Positions 17,079-25,847 of a stretch of 64,000 nucleotides of DNA are shown here, one piece after another (position 1 is the first letter of the stretch; the number at the start of each line of letters is the position of its first letter). The translations under genes were made by a program, and so were the position numbers. The DNA is from Rubrivivax sp. (GTDB lineage: Bacteria > Pseudomonadota > Gammaproteobacteria > Burkholderiales > Burkholderiaceae_C): assembly GCA_030653385.1 (NCBI GenBank), contig JAURZM010000050.1:1-64000 (forward strand), in the 5' to 3' direction. Below the pieces are notes generated by a model, which saw only the letters and a program-made list of their open reading frames with translations, ran no database searches and was not told where the DNA came from.

Positions 17079-17885
17079 TCAGGCGGCGAACAAAGTGCCG
17101 ACTGCGCCAGTTTGGTGCGCGGCAGCCACACCCTGCAGCACGTCGCCGATGACGACGATGGCGGGGCTGCCCAGGCCCGCTGCCCGGGCGTCGACGGCCA
17201 GGCGGCCCAGGGTGGTCAGCAGGCGCCGTTCCTGCGGCAGGCCAGCATGTTGCACCACCGCGGCGGGCGTGGTGGCCCGCATGGCCGTGGACAGGCCCTG
17301 CTGCACGGCCGCCAGGCGTGCCATGCCCATGTAGATGACCAGCGTGAGCCCTTGCGCCGCGGCGGCGCCCAGCACCGCCCAGTCGGGCCCTGCGGCGCCG
17401 TCCTGGGCATGGCCAGTGACCAGCATCACCCCCTGTGCGTGCTGCCGGTGGGTCCAGGGCACACCCAGCGCCGTGGCGGCGGCCAGGCCCGAGGTGATGC
17501 CGTTGACCACCTCGACTTCGATGCCCTGCGCCCGCAGCGCCTGGGCTTCTTCGCCGCCACGGCCGAAGATGAAGGGGTCACCGCCCTTCAGGCGCACCAC
17601 CCGTTCGCCGGCCAGTGTTTCCTTGACCATCAGGCGCTCGATGAAGGCCTGTGGCGTGCTGCGACAGCCGCCCCGTTTGCCCACGTGCACCACACGCGGC
17701 GGCTTCGTGCGGCCACGCAGAACGGCGGCCAGCACGGCGTCGCTGACCAGGTCGTCGACCAGCAGCACCGTGGCACGGCGTGCCAGGCGCAGGGCCTTCA
17801 GGGTCAGCAGTTCGGGGTCGCCGGGGCCGGCGCCGACGAGTGCACAGGACGGCGGGCGAACGGGCCGGCGCGGCGGGCCGCTCAT
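17079..17885 (-). CDS. cobA: uroporphyrinogen-III C-methyltransferase
   Basis: This 268-residue SUMT enzyme adds two methyl groups to uroporphyrinogen III to make precorrin-2, the precursor of siroheme and cobalamin. Family motifs are [36 protein letters not shown] and the substrate segment GVPWTHR. It lacks the CysG dehydrogenase/chelatase domain, so another enzyme must finish siroheme. Its place downstream of nirB-nirD-nasA, separated only by ybiB, with a four-base overlap to ybiB, fits a role in providing siroheme for the NirB nitrite reductase. Confidence 0.93.
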   Translation of the reverse strand: MSGPPRRPVRPPSCALVGAGPGDPELLTLKALRLARRATVLLVDDLVSDAVLAAVLRGRTKPPRVVHVGKRGGCRSTPQAFIERLMVKETLAGERVVRLKGGDPFIFGRGGEEAQALRAQGIEVEVVNGITSGLAAATALGVPWTHRQHAQGVMLVTGHAQDGAAGPDWAVLGAAAAQGLTLVIYMGMARLAAVQQGLSTAMRATTPAAVVQHAGLPQERRLLTTLGRLAVDARAAGLGSPAIVVIGDVLQGVAAAHQTGAVGTLFAA

Positions 17886-18835
17886 GCCGTTTTGCCCACG
17901 GGCAGGCGCTGCCGCAGCAATTTCACGCTGGCGATGATCTGGCTGGCCTGGTGCGCCAGCGGCGGCGGCACCGGTCGCATGCCGCTGAGTACCTCCTGCA
18001 CATAAACCGCGGTGCTGGCGGCGTCGGTCTCGCGCGGCAGCAGGGGCAGTTCGGTCAGCACACCCTCCTGGGCGGCCAGTGACAGTTCCGGGTGCAGTTT
18101 GCCGGCCAGCCAGGTGTCCACCCGGGGTTGACGGCGCGGGTCGGCCACCGGTTCACCTTCGGTGCCCCGCAGCAGCATGGCGTCGGCGCCGCTGCGATGG
18201 GCCCAGGCCGTCATCAGCGCACCGAACTCGGGGTGGGTGTGGTTGACGATGCGCAAGGTCGGCGCGCCGACCACGGGGTTGATCATCTTGGCCACCGTGT
18301 GCCCCGGGCCGCGCACACCCAGCGCATGGCGCAGGTCCATCAGCGCCTGCAGCGGCGGGCACAGCAGCCGGGTGGGCACGTAAGCCGGCTCGCGCCGCGC
18401 CCAGGCCTGCGCGATGTCCACCGGCTGCAAGGCCGCGGCCAGCCCCAGGTCTTGCAGGATCTGCGCCGTGGTGACGCGTTTGGGGTCGGCCAGCGGACCG
18501 TGCACCAGCACACGCAGCCCCTCGCGCGCCAGCCACAGGGCCAGCAGCGGTGTCAGGTTGGGCAGCTTGCGGGAGCCGTTGTAGGACGGCATCAGCACCA
18601 CCGGCTGTGTGCTGGGCACCGCGACGCAGCGTTCGTGCACGGCATCGAGAAAGCCGCACAGCTCGTCCAGGGTTTCACCCTTCATGCGCATGGCCATCAC
18701 GAAGGCACCGGTCTGCGCAGGCGTGGCACGGCCATCGAGCACTTCGCGCATCAAGGTGCGGGCCGATTCGGTGCTGAGTGCACGAGCGCCGGCTGCACCG
18801 CGGCCGATGTCCTTGAGATAGGTGGAAATGCTCAT
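17882..18835 (-). CDS. ybiB: DNA-binding protein YbiB (TrpD2-like)
   Basis: The 317-residue protein belongs to the anthranilate phosphoribosyltransferase-like YbiB/TrpD2 family. Visible features are the TrpD-type N-terminal helix LSTESARTLMREVLDGRATP, AFVMAMRMKGETLDEL, SYNGSRKLPNLTPLLALWLA and GHTVAKMINPV. YbiB lacks the enzymatic residues of TrpD and binds nucleic acid, probably as an SOS or stress protein. The ATG at 18835 precedes the MSISTYLKDIGRG start typical of the family. It lies between nasA (about 60 bases upstream) and cobA, an arrangement often seen in Burkholderiales nitrate-assimilation loci. Confidence 0.88.
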   Translation of the reverse strand: MSISTYLKDIGRGAAGARALSTESARTLMREVLDGRATPAQTGAFVMAMRMKGETLDELCGFLDAVHERCVAVPSTQPVVLMPSYNGSRKLPNLTPLLALWLAREGLRVLVHGPLADPKRVTTAQILQDLGLAAALQPVDIAQAWARREPAYVPTRLLCPPLQALMDLRHALGVRGPGHTVAKMINPVVGAPTLRIVNHTHPEFGALMTAWAHRSGADAMLLRGTEGEPVADPRRQPRVDTWLAGKLHPELSLAAQEGVLTELPLLPRETDAASTAVYVQEVLSGMRPVPPPLAHQASQIIASVKLLRQRLPVGKTA

Positions 18836-18898
18836 CTGCAGCGGGTCTCCTGCAGGCAGCTTTGCAAGATGCGGGCCTGTACGGTGCATGCCGAACCC

Positions 18899-21616
18899 CT
18901 AGGCTGCAAGAGATTGCGAGGTCACCAGGCGCTGCAACTCAGGCTGGCACGAACCGCACTGCGTGCCGCAGCGCAGCTGGGTTTGCAGCCGGGCCAGCCG
19001 TGTGTCCGCGGGCCCGGTGCTGGCGGTCAGGGCGTGCAGGATCTGCGCTTCACTGACATCGAAACAGCTGCAGACCTGCCGGCTGCACACCGGGGCCGGG
19101 CCCGGTGGCGTGGCGCTGCCGGACAGCAGCGCGCGGCCGTAGGTCTGGGCGGGCAGCTGTTGCTGCAGCAAGGGTGCCAGCCAGGCTTCTGCCCGGGTGT
19201 TGCCGGCCAGCAGCACCGCTTGCAGTTGCTGCTGCCCCTGCACCATGCCCAGCCGCACGCTGCGGTGCTGGCCCCGGCGCACGTCCTGGTAGTGCAAGGC
19301 CCGTTCACCCTGCAGACCGAACAGCGCGGCCACCTGCGCCAGCGTGGCTGCCGATGCGGGCCCGGCCGCAGCGGCGCGGAAAAGCACGCCGCTGCGTTCG
19401 TGTCCAAAGGCCACGCAGCTGGCGTAGCCAAAGCCGCCAAACAGACTGCGCAGCTGCTGCCGCAACTGCAGGGCCTGGCTTTCGTCGCACCAGGCCATGG
19501 CCACCAGGCGCCACGGCAGGTCGGCACGCACGATGTTGATCGCCGCGTGTTTCAGCTCGGGTTGGCGGCTCTGCGGGCACAGCGCCGGGCTGGCAAGCGT
19601 GTTCACGCCGCCCGTCACCAGCTCGGGCCCCCAGTGCATGGGCACAAAGGCTTGGGTCGGTTTCAAGTTGGTGCTGCTGCGCACCGGCAGCACCAGAGAG
19701 CCGCGGCGGGAAGCGACCGTGGCCAGGTCACCGTCCTGCAGCCGAAGCCTTGCCATGTCCTGCGGGTGCAGGTCGATCGCAGGCTCGGGCGTGTGACCGA
19801 AAAGGCGGCCGATGCTGCCGCTGCGGCTCATGCCATGCCACTGGTCACGCAGGCGGCCGGTGTTCAACGAAAACGGGAAACGTGCGTCACGAGCTTCGGC
19901 CACCGCGCGGTAGGGCACGGCGGCGAAACGTGCGCGGCCGTCGTCGGTGGCGTAGCACCGGTCGGTGTACAGGCGCTCTTGCCCGCTGGTGGCGCCCGCA
20001 GGGTAGGGCCAGCACTGGGGCGCGTGGTCCAGCAGTTGCCAGCTCAGTCCGCTGATGTCCAGATCGCGCCCGCGTGTGGTTTCGCGGTGTTCGTTCCACA
20101 CGGCTTCGGGTGTGGTCCACGGCAACAAGGTGGGCCGGCCAGGCCGCAGGCGTGTTTCCAGCCGCTGGCCGAAGTCGCGCGCGATCACCCAGTCGGCACG
20201 CGATTCACCGGGCGCTGGCACGGCGGCACGCACCCGTGTGATGCGCCTTTCGCTGTTGGTCACCGTGCCTTCTTTTTCGCCCCAGCTGCTGGCCGGCAGC
20301 AGCAGGTGCGCGAAGTTGGCCGTGGCGGTGTGGTCGAAGGCTTCCTGCAGCACCACGAACTCGGCACGCTGCAGCGCGCGTGTCACGGTGGCCTGGTCGG
20401 GCAGGCTCTGCGCGGGGTTGGTGCAGGCAATCCACAGCGCCTTGATCTCGCCGTCGGCGGCGGCCTGGAACATCTCCACGGCTGTCTTGCCTAGTTTGGC
20501 CGGCACCTCGGGCAGGCCCCACAGGCGGGCCACTTCGGCGCGGTGTGCCGGGTTGGCCAGGTCGCGGTGGGCAGACAGCAGGTTGGCCATGCCGCCCACT
20601 TCACGACCGCCCATGGCATTCGGCTGGCCCGTCAGCGAAAACGGGCCGGCGCCGGGTTTGCCGATCTGGCCCGTGGCCAGGTGCAGGTTGATCAGCGCGG
20701 CGTTTTTGTCGGTGCCGCTGCTGCTCTGGTTCAGGCCCTGGCAATACAGCGACAGCGTGGCGGTCGAGCCGCCGAACCAGCGTGCGGCCTGCACGATCTG
20801 GTCTTCACTCAGCCCCGTGATGCGTGCCGTTTCGCGGGGCGTGAACTCGCGCACGATGGCCTTCAGCGCCTCGATGCCGTGGGTGTGATCGGCGATGTGC
20901 TGTGTGTCCGTCAGGCCTTCCCACAGCATCAGGTGCAGCATGCCGTGGAACAGTGCCACGTCGGTGCCGGGTTGCAGTTGCAGGTGCAGGTCGGCCTGTT
21001 CGGCAGTTTCGGTGCGGCGCGGGTCGACGACGATGACCTTCATCGCGGGGGTCCTGCGCCGCGCGTCTTCGAGGCGCCGGTACAGCACCGGGTGCGCCCA
21101 GGCCATGTTGCTGCCAGCGATGAACAGGCACTGCGCGTGCTCGATGTCGTCGTAGCAGGCCGGTGGTGCGTCGGCCCCCAGCGTGGCCTTGTAGCCGGCC
21201 ACCGCGCTGCTCATGCACAGGCGCGAATTGGTGTCGATGTTGTTGGTGCCCAGCACTCCCTTGGCCAGCTTGTTGAAGACGTAGTAGTCCTCGGTCAGCA
21301 ACTGGCCGCTGACGTAGAAGCCCAGTGCGTCGGGGCCGTGTTCGGTGGCGATGCGCGCGAAGGTGTCGGCTGCGGTGTCCAGCGCGTGGTCCCAGCTGAC
21401 GGCCTGCCCGTGCAGGCGGGGCGTGCGCAGCCGTGCGTGCAGCGTGATGGGCGCGCTGGCGGTTAGATGCAGCGTCTGCCCCTTGGTGCACAAACGCCCG
21501 AAGTTGGCGGGGTGGTCGGGGTCGCCACGCACGCCGGTGATTTGTGCGCCGTCACTTTCGATGAGCACCCCGCAGCCCACGCCGCAGTACGGACACGTGG
21601 ACTTGGTTTCGTTCAC
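18899..21616 (-). CDS. nasA: assimilatory nitrate reductase catalytic subunit
   Basis: This 905-residue molybdoenzyme reduces nitrate to nitrite in the cytoplasm. The N-terminus carries the [4Fe-4S] motif CPYCGVGCGV with a later CTKG cysteine, followed by the bis-MGD-binding domain (for example NKLAKGVLGTNNIDTNSRLC, GSNMAWAHPV). The C-terminal 60 residues form a BFD-like [2Fe-2S] domain with CSCFDVSEAQ and CGTQCGSCQPEL, a feature of NasA enzymes that take electrons through a fused or bound cluster. Between the molybdopterin dinucleotide domain and the BFD part there is a 150-residue variable segment. Its ATG overlaps the nirD stop by four bases, so nirB, nirD and nasA form one operon. Confidence 0.95.
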   Translation of the reverse strand: MNETKSTCPYCGVGCGVLIESDGAQITGVRGDPDHPANFGRLCTKGQTLHLTASAPITLHARLRTPRLHGQAVSWDHALDTAADTFARIATEHGPDALGFYVSGQLLTEDYYVFNKLAKGVLGTNNIDTNSRLCMSSAVAGYKATLGADAPPACYDDIEHAQCLFIAGSNMAWAHPVLYRRLEDARRRTPAMKVIVVDPRRTETAEQADLHLQLQPGTDVALFHGMLHLMLWEGLTDTQHIADHTHGIEALKAIVREFTPRETARITGLSEDQIVQAARWFGGSTATLSLYCQGLNQSSSGTDKNAALINLHLATGQIGKPGAGPFSLTGQPNAMGGREVGGMANLLSAHRDLANPAHRAEVARLWGLPEVPAKLGKTAVEMFQAAADGEIKALWIACTNPAQSLPDQATVTRALQRAEFVVLQEAFDHTATANFAHLLLPASSWGEKEGTVTNSERRITRVRAAVPAPGESRADWVIARDFGQRLETRLRPGRPTLLPWTTPEAVWNEHRETTRGRDLDISGLSWQLLDHAPQCWPYPAGATSGQERLYTDRCYATDDGRARFAAVPYRAVAEARDARFPFSLNTGRLRDQWHGMSRSGSIGRLFGHTPEPAIDLHPQDMARLRLQDGDLATVASRRGSLVLPVRSSTNLKPTQAFVPMHWGPELVTGGVNTLASPALCPQSRQPELKHAAINIVRADLPWRLVAMAWCDESQALQLRQQLRSLFGGFGYASCVAFGHERSGVLFRAAAAGPASAATLAQVAALFGLQGERALHYQDVRRGQHRSVRLGMVQGQQQLQAVLLAGNTRAEAWLAPLLQQQLPAQTYGRALLSGSATPPGPAPVCSRQVCSCFDVSEAQILHALTASTGPADTRLARLQTQLRCGTQCGSCQPELQRLVTSQSLAA

Positions 21617-21969
21617 GGCGCGGCCGTCTCGGTGGTGATGGCGCGTGTGGCGAGCTCTTCGGCGTCCAGGTACACGACGCCATCATCGACATGCACCGCA
21701 AACCGTGCCGTGCACCCGTGGTCCGGTGCCTGCGCGTTGCCATCGGCCAGCGCAATGGTCCAGTTGTGCAGCGGGCAGGCCACGCTGTGGCCGAACACGA
21801 TGCCCTGGCTCAGCGGGCCGCCCTTGTGCGGGCAGCGGTCGAGCAGCGCGAAGACCTGGTCGTCTGCAGTGCGGAACACCGCTACTTCGGGGCCGGCCTG
21901 GCGCGCCACGCGGCGTGAACCCAGCACGGGAATGTCGTCGACACGGCAGATGCGGGTCCAGTTCTTCAT
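21613..21969 (-). CDS. nirD: nitrite reductase small subunit
   Basis: The 118-residue NirD protein has a Rieske-like fold, with the region CPHKGGPLSQG and CPLHNWTIAL present. In this copy the CPH and CPLH positions of a true [2Fe-2S] Rieske site are both visible, whereas several enterobacterial NirD proteins have lost them. It partners NirB in NADH-dependent reduction of nitrite to ammonium. The start codon overlaps the nirB stop and the stop overlaps the nasA start (both ATGA), which indicates tight translational coupling. Confidence 0.93.
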   Translation of the reverse strand: MKNWTRICRVDDIPVLGSRRVARQAGPEVAVFRTADDQVFALLDRCPHKGGPLSQGIVFGHSVACPLHNWTIALADGNAQAPDHGCTARFAVHVDDGVVYLDAEELATRAITTETAAP

Positions 21970-24449
21970 GCCGCAGCTCCAGTGACCGCCACGGGGCTGA
22001 ACTGCCGCGTGTCCACCGTGGCCTTGTCGAAGTCGAACCACGGGTCGGGTTCGCCGTCCAGGCTGAACTGCAGCCGTGCCCAGAGCGCCTTGCGCCCGTC
22101 GTGATCTTCGAGGATCCTTTTCTTCACCACCTCCAGGCCCACCCTGTTGACGTAGTGCACCGTGCGTTCCAGGTACCAGCCTTCTTCGCGGTACAGCTGC
22201 AAAAAGGCGCCGCTGTACTCCAGCACTTCTTCGGCGGTCTTCAGCTTGCACAAGAAGTGCGCCACCTCGGTCTTGATGCCGCCGTTGCCCGCGACGTAGA
22301 TTTCCCAGCCGCTGTCGACACCGATCACGCCCACGTCCTTGATGCCGGCTTCGGCGCAATTGCGCGGGCAGCCGCTGACGGCCAGCTTCACCTTGTGCGG
22401 TGCGTACATGCGCCACAGCGCCCGTTCCAGGTCCTTGCCCATCTGCGTGCTGTCTTGCGTGCCGAAGCGGCACCACTCGCTGCCGACGCAGGTTTTCACG
22501 GTGCGCAGCGCCTTGGCGTAGGCGTGGCCGCTGGGCATGCCGATGTCCTTCCACACCGACACCAGGTCTTCCTTCTTCACACCCAGCAGGTCGATGCGCT
22601 GACCGCCGGTGACCTTGACGGTGGGAATCTTGTACTTGTCCACCGCGTCGGCAATGCGCCGCAACTCATCGGCCGTGGTCTCGCCGCCCCACATGCGCGG
22701 AATCACGCTGTAGCTGCCGTCTTTCTGGATGTTGGCGTGGCTGCGTTCGTTGATGTAGCGGCTTTGTGGGTCGTCCCTGGCCTCTTTGGGCCAGCTGCTC
22801 AGCAGGTAGTAGTTGATGGCCGGCCGGCAGCTGGCGCAGCCGTTGGGTGTGCGCCAGCCCAGGGTGCGGTAGACGTTGTCGATGGTCAGCAGCTTGTCCT
22901 TGCGGATGGCTTCGCGCACTTCCTGGTGGCTGACGTCGGTGCAACCGCACATCGCCTTCTTGGCCGGCGCCCTGGAGTAGTCACCGCCGGCCGTGAACAT
23001 CAGCAGCTGTTCCACCAGGCCCGTGCACGAGCCGCAAGAGGCGCTGGCCTTGGTGTGTTTGCGCACCTCTTCCAGCGTGAACAGGCCCTTGTCCTTGATG
23101 GCCTTGCAGATGCTGCCCTTGTTGACGCCGTTGCAGCCGCAGACCTCGTCGCTGTCGGCCATGGCCGCAGCCTTGCTGTGGCCCTCGTGGACCGGGTTTC
23201 CAAAGTTCGCGCCGATGTTGCTTTCGCCGAACATCAGCTTGTCGCGGATGTCGCCCACGCTGCGGCCGTCGCGCAGCAGCTTGAAGTACCAGCTGCCGTC
23301 CACGGTGTCGCCATACAGGCAGGCGCCGATCAGCTTGTCGTCACGGATCACCAGCTTTTTGTAGATGCCGGCATAAGGGTCGCTGAGCACGATTTCTTCG
23401 GTGCCTTCGCCGCCGCTGAAATGGCCGGCGCTGAACAGGTCGATGCCCGTGACCTTGAGCTTGGTGCTGGTCTGGCTGCCGGTGTAGCGGCCGATGCCGA
23501 ATTGCGCCAGGTGCGTGGCGCAGACCTTGCCCTGCTCGAACAGCGGCGCCACCAGCCCGTAGGCGATGCCGCGGTGCGCTGCGCATTCGCCCACCGCGTA
23601 GACGCGGGGGTCGGTCACGGTCTGCAGCGTGTCGGTGACGGCAATGCCGCCGCGGCCGTCGTTGGCGCAGAGCAGGCCGATCTTCAGTGCCAGGTCGGTG
23701 TTGGGTCGGATGCCCGCGGCCATCACCACCAGGTCGGCCGGCACCTCGGTGCCGTCCCTGAAGCGCACGGCGCGCACACGGCCTTCTTCGTTGCCCAGCA
23801 AGGCTTCGGTCTGCGCGCCGATCAGGAACTTCAGCCCCCGTTCTTCCAGCGACTTCTGCAGCAGCTTGCCGGCCACGTCGTCGAGTTGGCGTTCCATCAG
23901 CCACGGCATGATGTGCACCACCGTCACCTGCATGCCACGCTTGGCCAGGCCATTGGCCGCTTCCAGGCCCAGCAGGCCGCCGCCGATGACCACCGCATGT
24001 CGGTACTTCGTGGCCGTGTCGATCATCGTCTGCGTGTCGGCGATGTCGCGGTAGGCGATGACCCCCTGCAGGTCCTTGCCGGGCACGGGCAGGATGAAGG
24101 GGTTCGATCCGGTGGCGATCAGCAGGCGGTCGTAGCCGGCTTGCACCTGGCCGCCTTGTCCGTCATCGGCTGTCACCAGGCGCCGTGTGCGGTCGATGGC
24201 CACCACCTTGGTGCCCAGGTGCAGCGTGATGCCGTGTTCGGCATACCAGGCCAGCGGGTTCAGCACGATCTGCTCGATCGTTTGCTCACCGGCCAACACG
24301 GGGCTGAGCAGAATGCGGTTGTAGTTGGGATGGGGCTCGGCGCCGAAGACGGTGATCTCGTAGAGATCGGGCGCGATCTTCAGCAGTTCTTCCAGCGTGC
24401 GGACACCGGCCATGCCGTTGCCGACCATCACCAGACGCAGTTTTTTCAT
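21966..24449 (-). CDS. nirB: NADH-dependent nitrite reductase large subunit
   Basis: The 827-residue NirB contains an N-terminal FAD/NADH oxidoreductase domain (MVGNGMAGVRTLEELLK, LLIATGSNPFILPVPG, AVVIGGGLLGLEAANGLAKR), then a BFD-like [2Fe-2S] segment with CGCNGVNKG and CGSCTGLVEQ, and a C-terminal sulfite/nitrite reductase domain. The siroheme and [4Fe-4S] ligands are seen as CVGSEWC and CPRNC. The start at 24449 has an excellent GGAGGT seven bases upstream; a longer frame to 24515 crosses that site. The gene heads the nirB-nirD-nasA operon. Its 5' region of about 360 bases up to the divergent GGDEF gene carries an NtrC-like palindrome. Confidence 0.95.
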   Translation of the reverse strand: MKKLRLVMVGNGMAGVRTLEELLKIAPDLYEITVFGAEPHPNYNRILLSPVLAGEQTIEQIVLNPLAWYAEHGITLHLGTKVVAIDRTRRLVTADDGQGGQVQAGYDRLLIATGSNPFILPVPGKDLQGVIAYRDIADTQTMIDTATKYRHAVVIGGGLLGLEAANGLAKRGMQVTVVHIMPWLMERQLDDVAGKLLQKSLEERGLKFLIGAQTEALLGNEEGRVRAVRFRDGTEVPADLVVMAAGIRPNTDLALKIGLLCANDGRGGIAVTDTLQTVTDPRVYAVGECAAHRGIAYGLVAPLFEQGKVCATHLAQFGIGRYTGSQTSTKLKVTGIDLFSAGHFSGGEGTEEIVLSDPYAGIYKKLVIRDDKLIGACLYGDTVDGSWYFKLLRDGRSVGDIRDKLMFGESNIGANFGNPVHEGHSKAAAMADSDEVCGCNGVNKGSICKAIKDKGLFTLEEVRKHTKASASCGSCTGLVEQLLMFTAGGDYSRAPAKKAMCGCTDVSHQEVREAIRKDKLLTIDNVYRTLGWRTPNGCASCRPAINYYLLSSWPKEARDDPQSRYINERSHANIQKDGSYSVIPRMWGGETTADELRRIADAVDKYKIPTVKVTGGQRIDLLGVKKEDLVSVWKDIGMPSGHAYAKALRTVKTCVGSEWCRFGTQDSTQMGKDLERALWRMYAPHKVKLAVSGCPRNCAEAGIKDVGVIGVDSGWEIYVAGNGGIKTEVAHFLCKLKTAEEVLEYSGAFLQLYREEGWYLERTVHYVNRVGLEVVKKRILEDHDGRKALWARLQFSLDGEPDPWFDFDKATVDTRQFSPVAVTGAAA

Positions 24450-24813
24450 CACAGACCTCCGTGCGGACATGCGGCCCGCCGTGGCTGGATGAACCTGTTG
24501 GCGGAACCTGAGCAATTGGCTTGCTGCGCACGTCGCTGTGCACTCGGGTCGACCCGGGCAACTGGCCCGTGTCGTCGGACGTCATCGCCCGTCGGTGAGA
24601 ACTAGCATGTTTCGTGCCGCTGGATCAGCGCTGCCTTGCCTGGCCTTTTCGGGCAGCCGCTGCCCCCAAACTAGGGGCCAGAATCGTTCCTGTCCTTGAT
24701 CTGCCTGCGGCGCGCCACCAAGATAGGGCGCGCGTTGCAGTTTGGTGCAAAGGCAATGGCCCGCAAAGGCCAGCTGCTCCCTGTCCATCCACCCCAACCG
24801 AGACCTGCCCGCC
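24450..24813. other. nirB/GGDEF divergent regulatory region
   Basis: This 364-base interval contains no gene. It holds an NtrC-like inverted repeat at 24735-24750, a weak sigma-54-like element on the minus strand at 24665-24681 (CTGG, ten-base spacing, then GG where GC is expected), and a perfect 12-base palindrome CGGGTCGACCCG at 24545-24556 in the presumed nirB leader. I searched the leader by eye for paired hairpins with A1/G4 six-base loops like those in front of nrtA and did not find them. Confidence 0.5.
24735..24750. promoter_or_regulatory. NtrC-like inverted repeat
   Basis: TTGCAGTTTGGTGCAA has TTGCA arms and on the minus strand reads TTGCACCAAACTGCAA, close to the TGCACCA half-site of NtrC binding sites. 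It lies about 55-70 bases upstream of a weak sigma-54-like element that could drive nirB. Its position would suit an activator site, but binding is inferred only. Confidence 0.4.
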
Positions 24814-25827
24814 TTGGAAGCATCCGACAAGTCCGTGGTGCCCACCCCGCTGCCCAGCCCGGCGCTGCAGGCGGTGCTGGGCGACGCACTGGCTGCCTGG
24901 GTGGACCAGCGCGAAGCGCTGTTGGCGGTGAAAGACGCGCAGACCGGCCGCTATCTGCACCTGAACCAAGCCATGGCCTCGTTTCTGGGTCGGGGGCAGG
25001 GCGCGGTGCTTGGCCACGTCGACGCCGACTGGTTCGACGCCCCCTTGACCGGTGCACTGCGCGCCGCCGAACAAACGGCCTGCGCGCAAGGTGCGCCGCT
25101 GCTCAGCGAACATCAGTTTGAATGGCGGGGCAGCCGCCATGAATATTCGGTGCTGCGCGTGCTGAGCCCACCCGACCCACAGGGCACCCGATGTCTGACG
25201 TCCGTGTGGCAAGACAACAGCGCCGAGCGCCAACGTGGCCAGCAGTTGCGCGCGGCGCTTGAGCAGATCGAACAGCAGCAGCAGGCCAACGACCGCTTGC
25301 GCCGCGAGATCGCCGACCAGGCGCTGCGGGACCCGGCGTCGGGGCTGCACCGCAGGGCGCACTTCGAAGACCAGTTGCGCCGCGAGGTCGACCTGTCCAC
25401 CCGCGAGCACCGCGAGTTCGCCATCGTCTTCATCGAACTCGACGCGCCCAGTGCCAAGGTGGTGGCCCTGGGTGCCGATGGTGAGAGGGTGGTGCTCGAA
25501 GCGATGGGCCGCCTGCTGCGTGGCGGCACCCGCGCCATGGACGCGGCCAGCCGCTACGAAAGCCGGCGCTTCGCGGTCTTGCTGTCGGGGGTTGGCCTGG
25601 CCACCGCCCATTCGCGCATGGAGGGCCTGCGCCGCAAGTGTGCGACCCAGATCGTCGTGCACGAAGGGCAGGAGCTGGGGTTCACGGTCTCGATGGGGGT
25701 GGCGAGCTTTCCGCACACCGCGAACACGCAGGACGGGCTGATGGGCGCATGCGACGCGGCGCTGGCTGAAGCGCAGCGCCGCGGTGGCAACCAGGTCACG
25801 CTGGCAGCGATCCGCTTCGACACCTGA
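24814..25827 (+). CDS. PAS domain protein with degenerate GGDEF domain
   Basis: The protein has about 337 residues: an N-terminal PAS-like domain (AVKDAQTGRYLHLNQAMASF and following), a short coiled coil rich in Gln and Arg, and a C-terminal GGDEF-fold domain (DPASGLHRRAHFEDQLRREV, then ASRYESRRFAVLLSG and FTVSMGVASFP). The catalytic GGDEF signature is replaced by ESRRF, so diguanylate cyclase activity is not expected; it may bind a nucleotide or a partner instead. The start is uncertain: there is no ATG before the PAS domain, and TTG at 24742, TTG at 24814 or GTG at 24835 are candidates. I used 24814 because the 24742 start overlaps the palindromic regulatory site. It diverges from nirB, which suggests a link to nitrogen or redox status. 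Confidence 0.75.
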   Translation: MEASDKSVVPTPLPSPALQAVLGDALAAWVDQREALLAVKDAQTGRYLHLNQAMASFLGRGQGAVLGHVDADWFDAPLTGALRAAEQTACAQGAPLLSEHQFEWRGSRHEYSVLRVLSPPDPQGTRCLTSVWQDNSAERQRGQQLRAALEQIEQQQQANDRLRREIADQALRDPASGLHRRAHFEDQLRREVDLSTREHREFAIVFIELDAPSAKVVALGADGERVVLEAMGRLLRGGTRAMDAASRYESRRFAVLLSGVGLATAHSRMEGLRRKCATQIVVHEGQELGFTVSMGVASFPHTANTQDGLMGACDAALAEAQRRGGNQVTLAAIRFDT

Positions 25828-25847
25828 AGCCGGCTACCTGCCACGCA

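Noticed and set aside
18092..20494. 800-codon plus-strand frame opposite nasA and ybiB
   Set aside because: His/Gln/Arg-rich shadow translation; nasA on the minus strand is complete.
21645..24605. 986-codon plus-strand frame opposite nirB and nirD
   Set aside because: The translation is low-complexity and crosses two real minus-strand genes with clear cofactor motifs.
24450..24741. ANTAR-type paired hairpins in the nirB leader
   Set aside because: I checked loops with A1 and G4 one by one by eye and none had a stem of more than two or three pairs.
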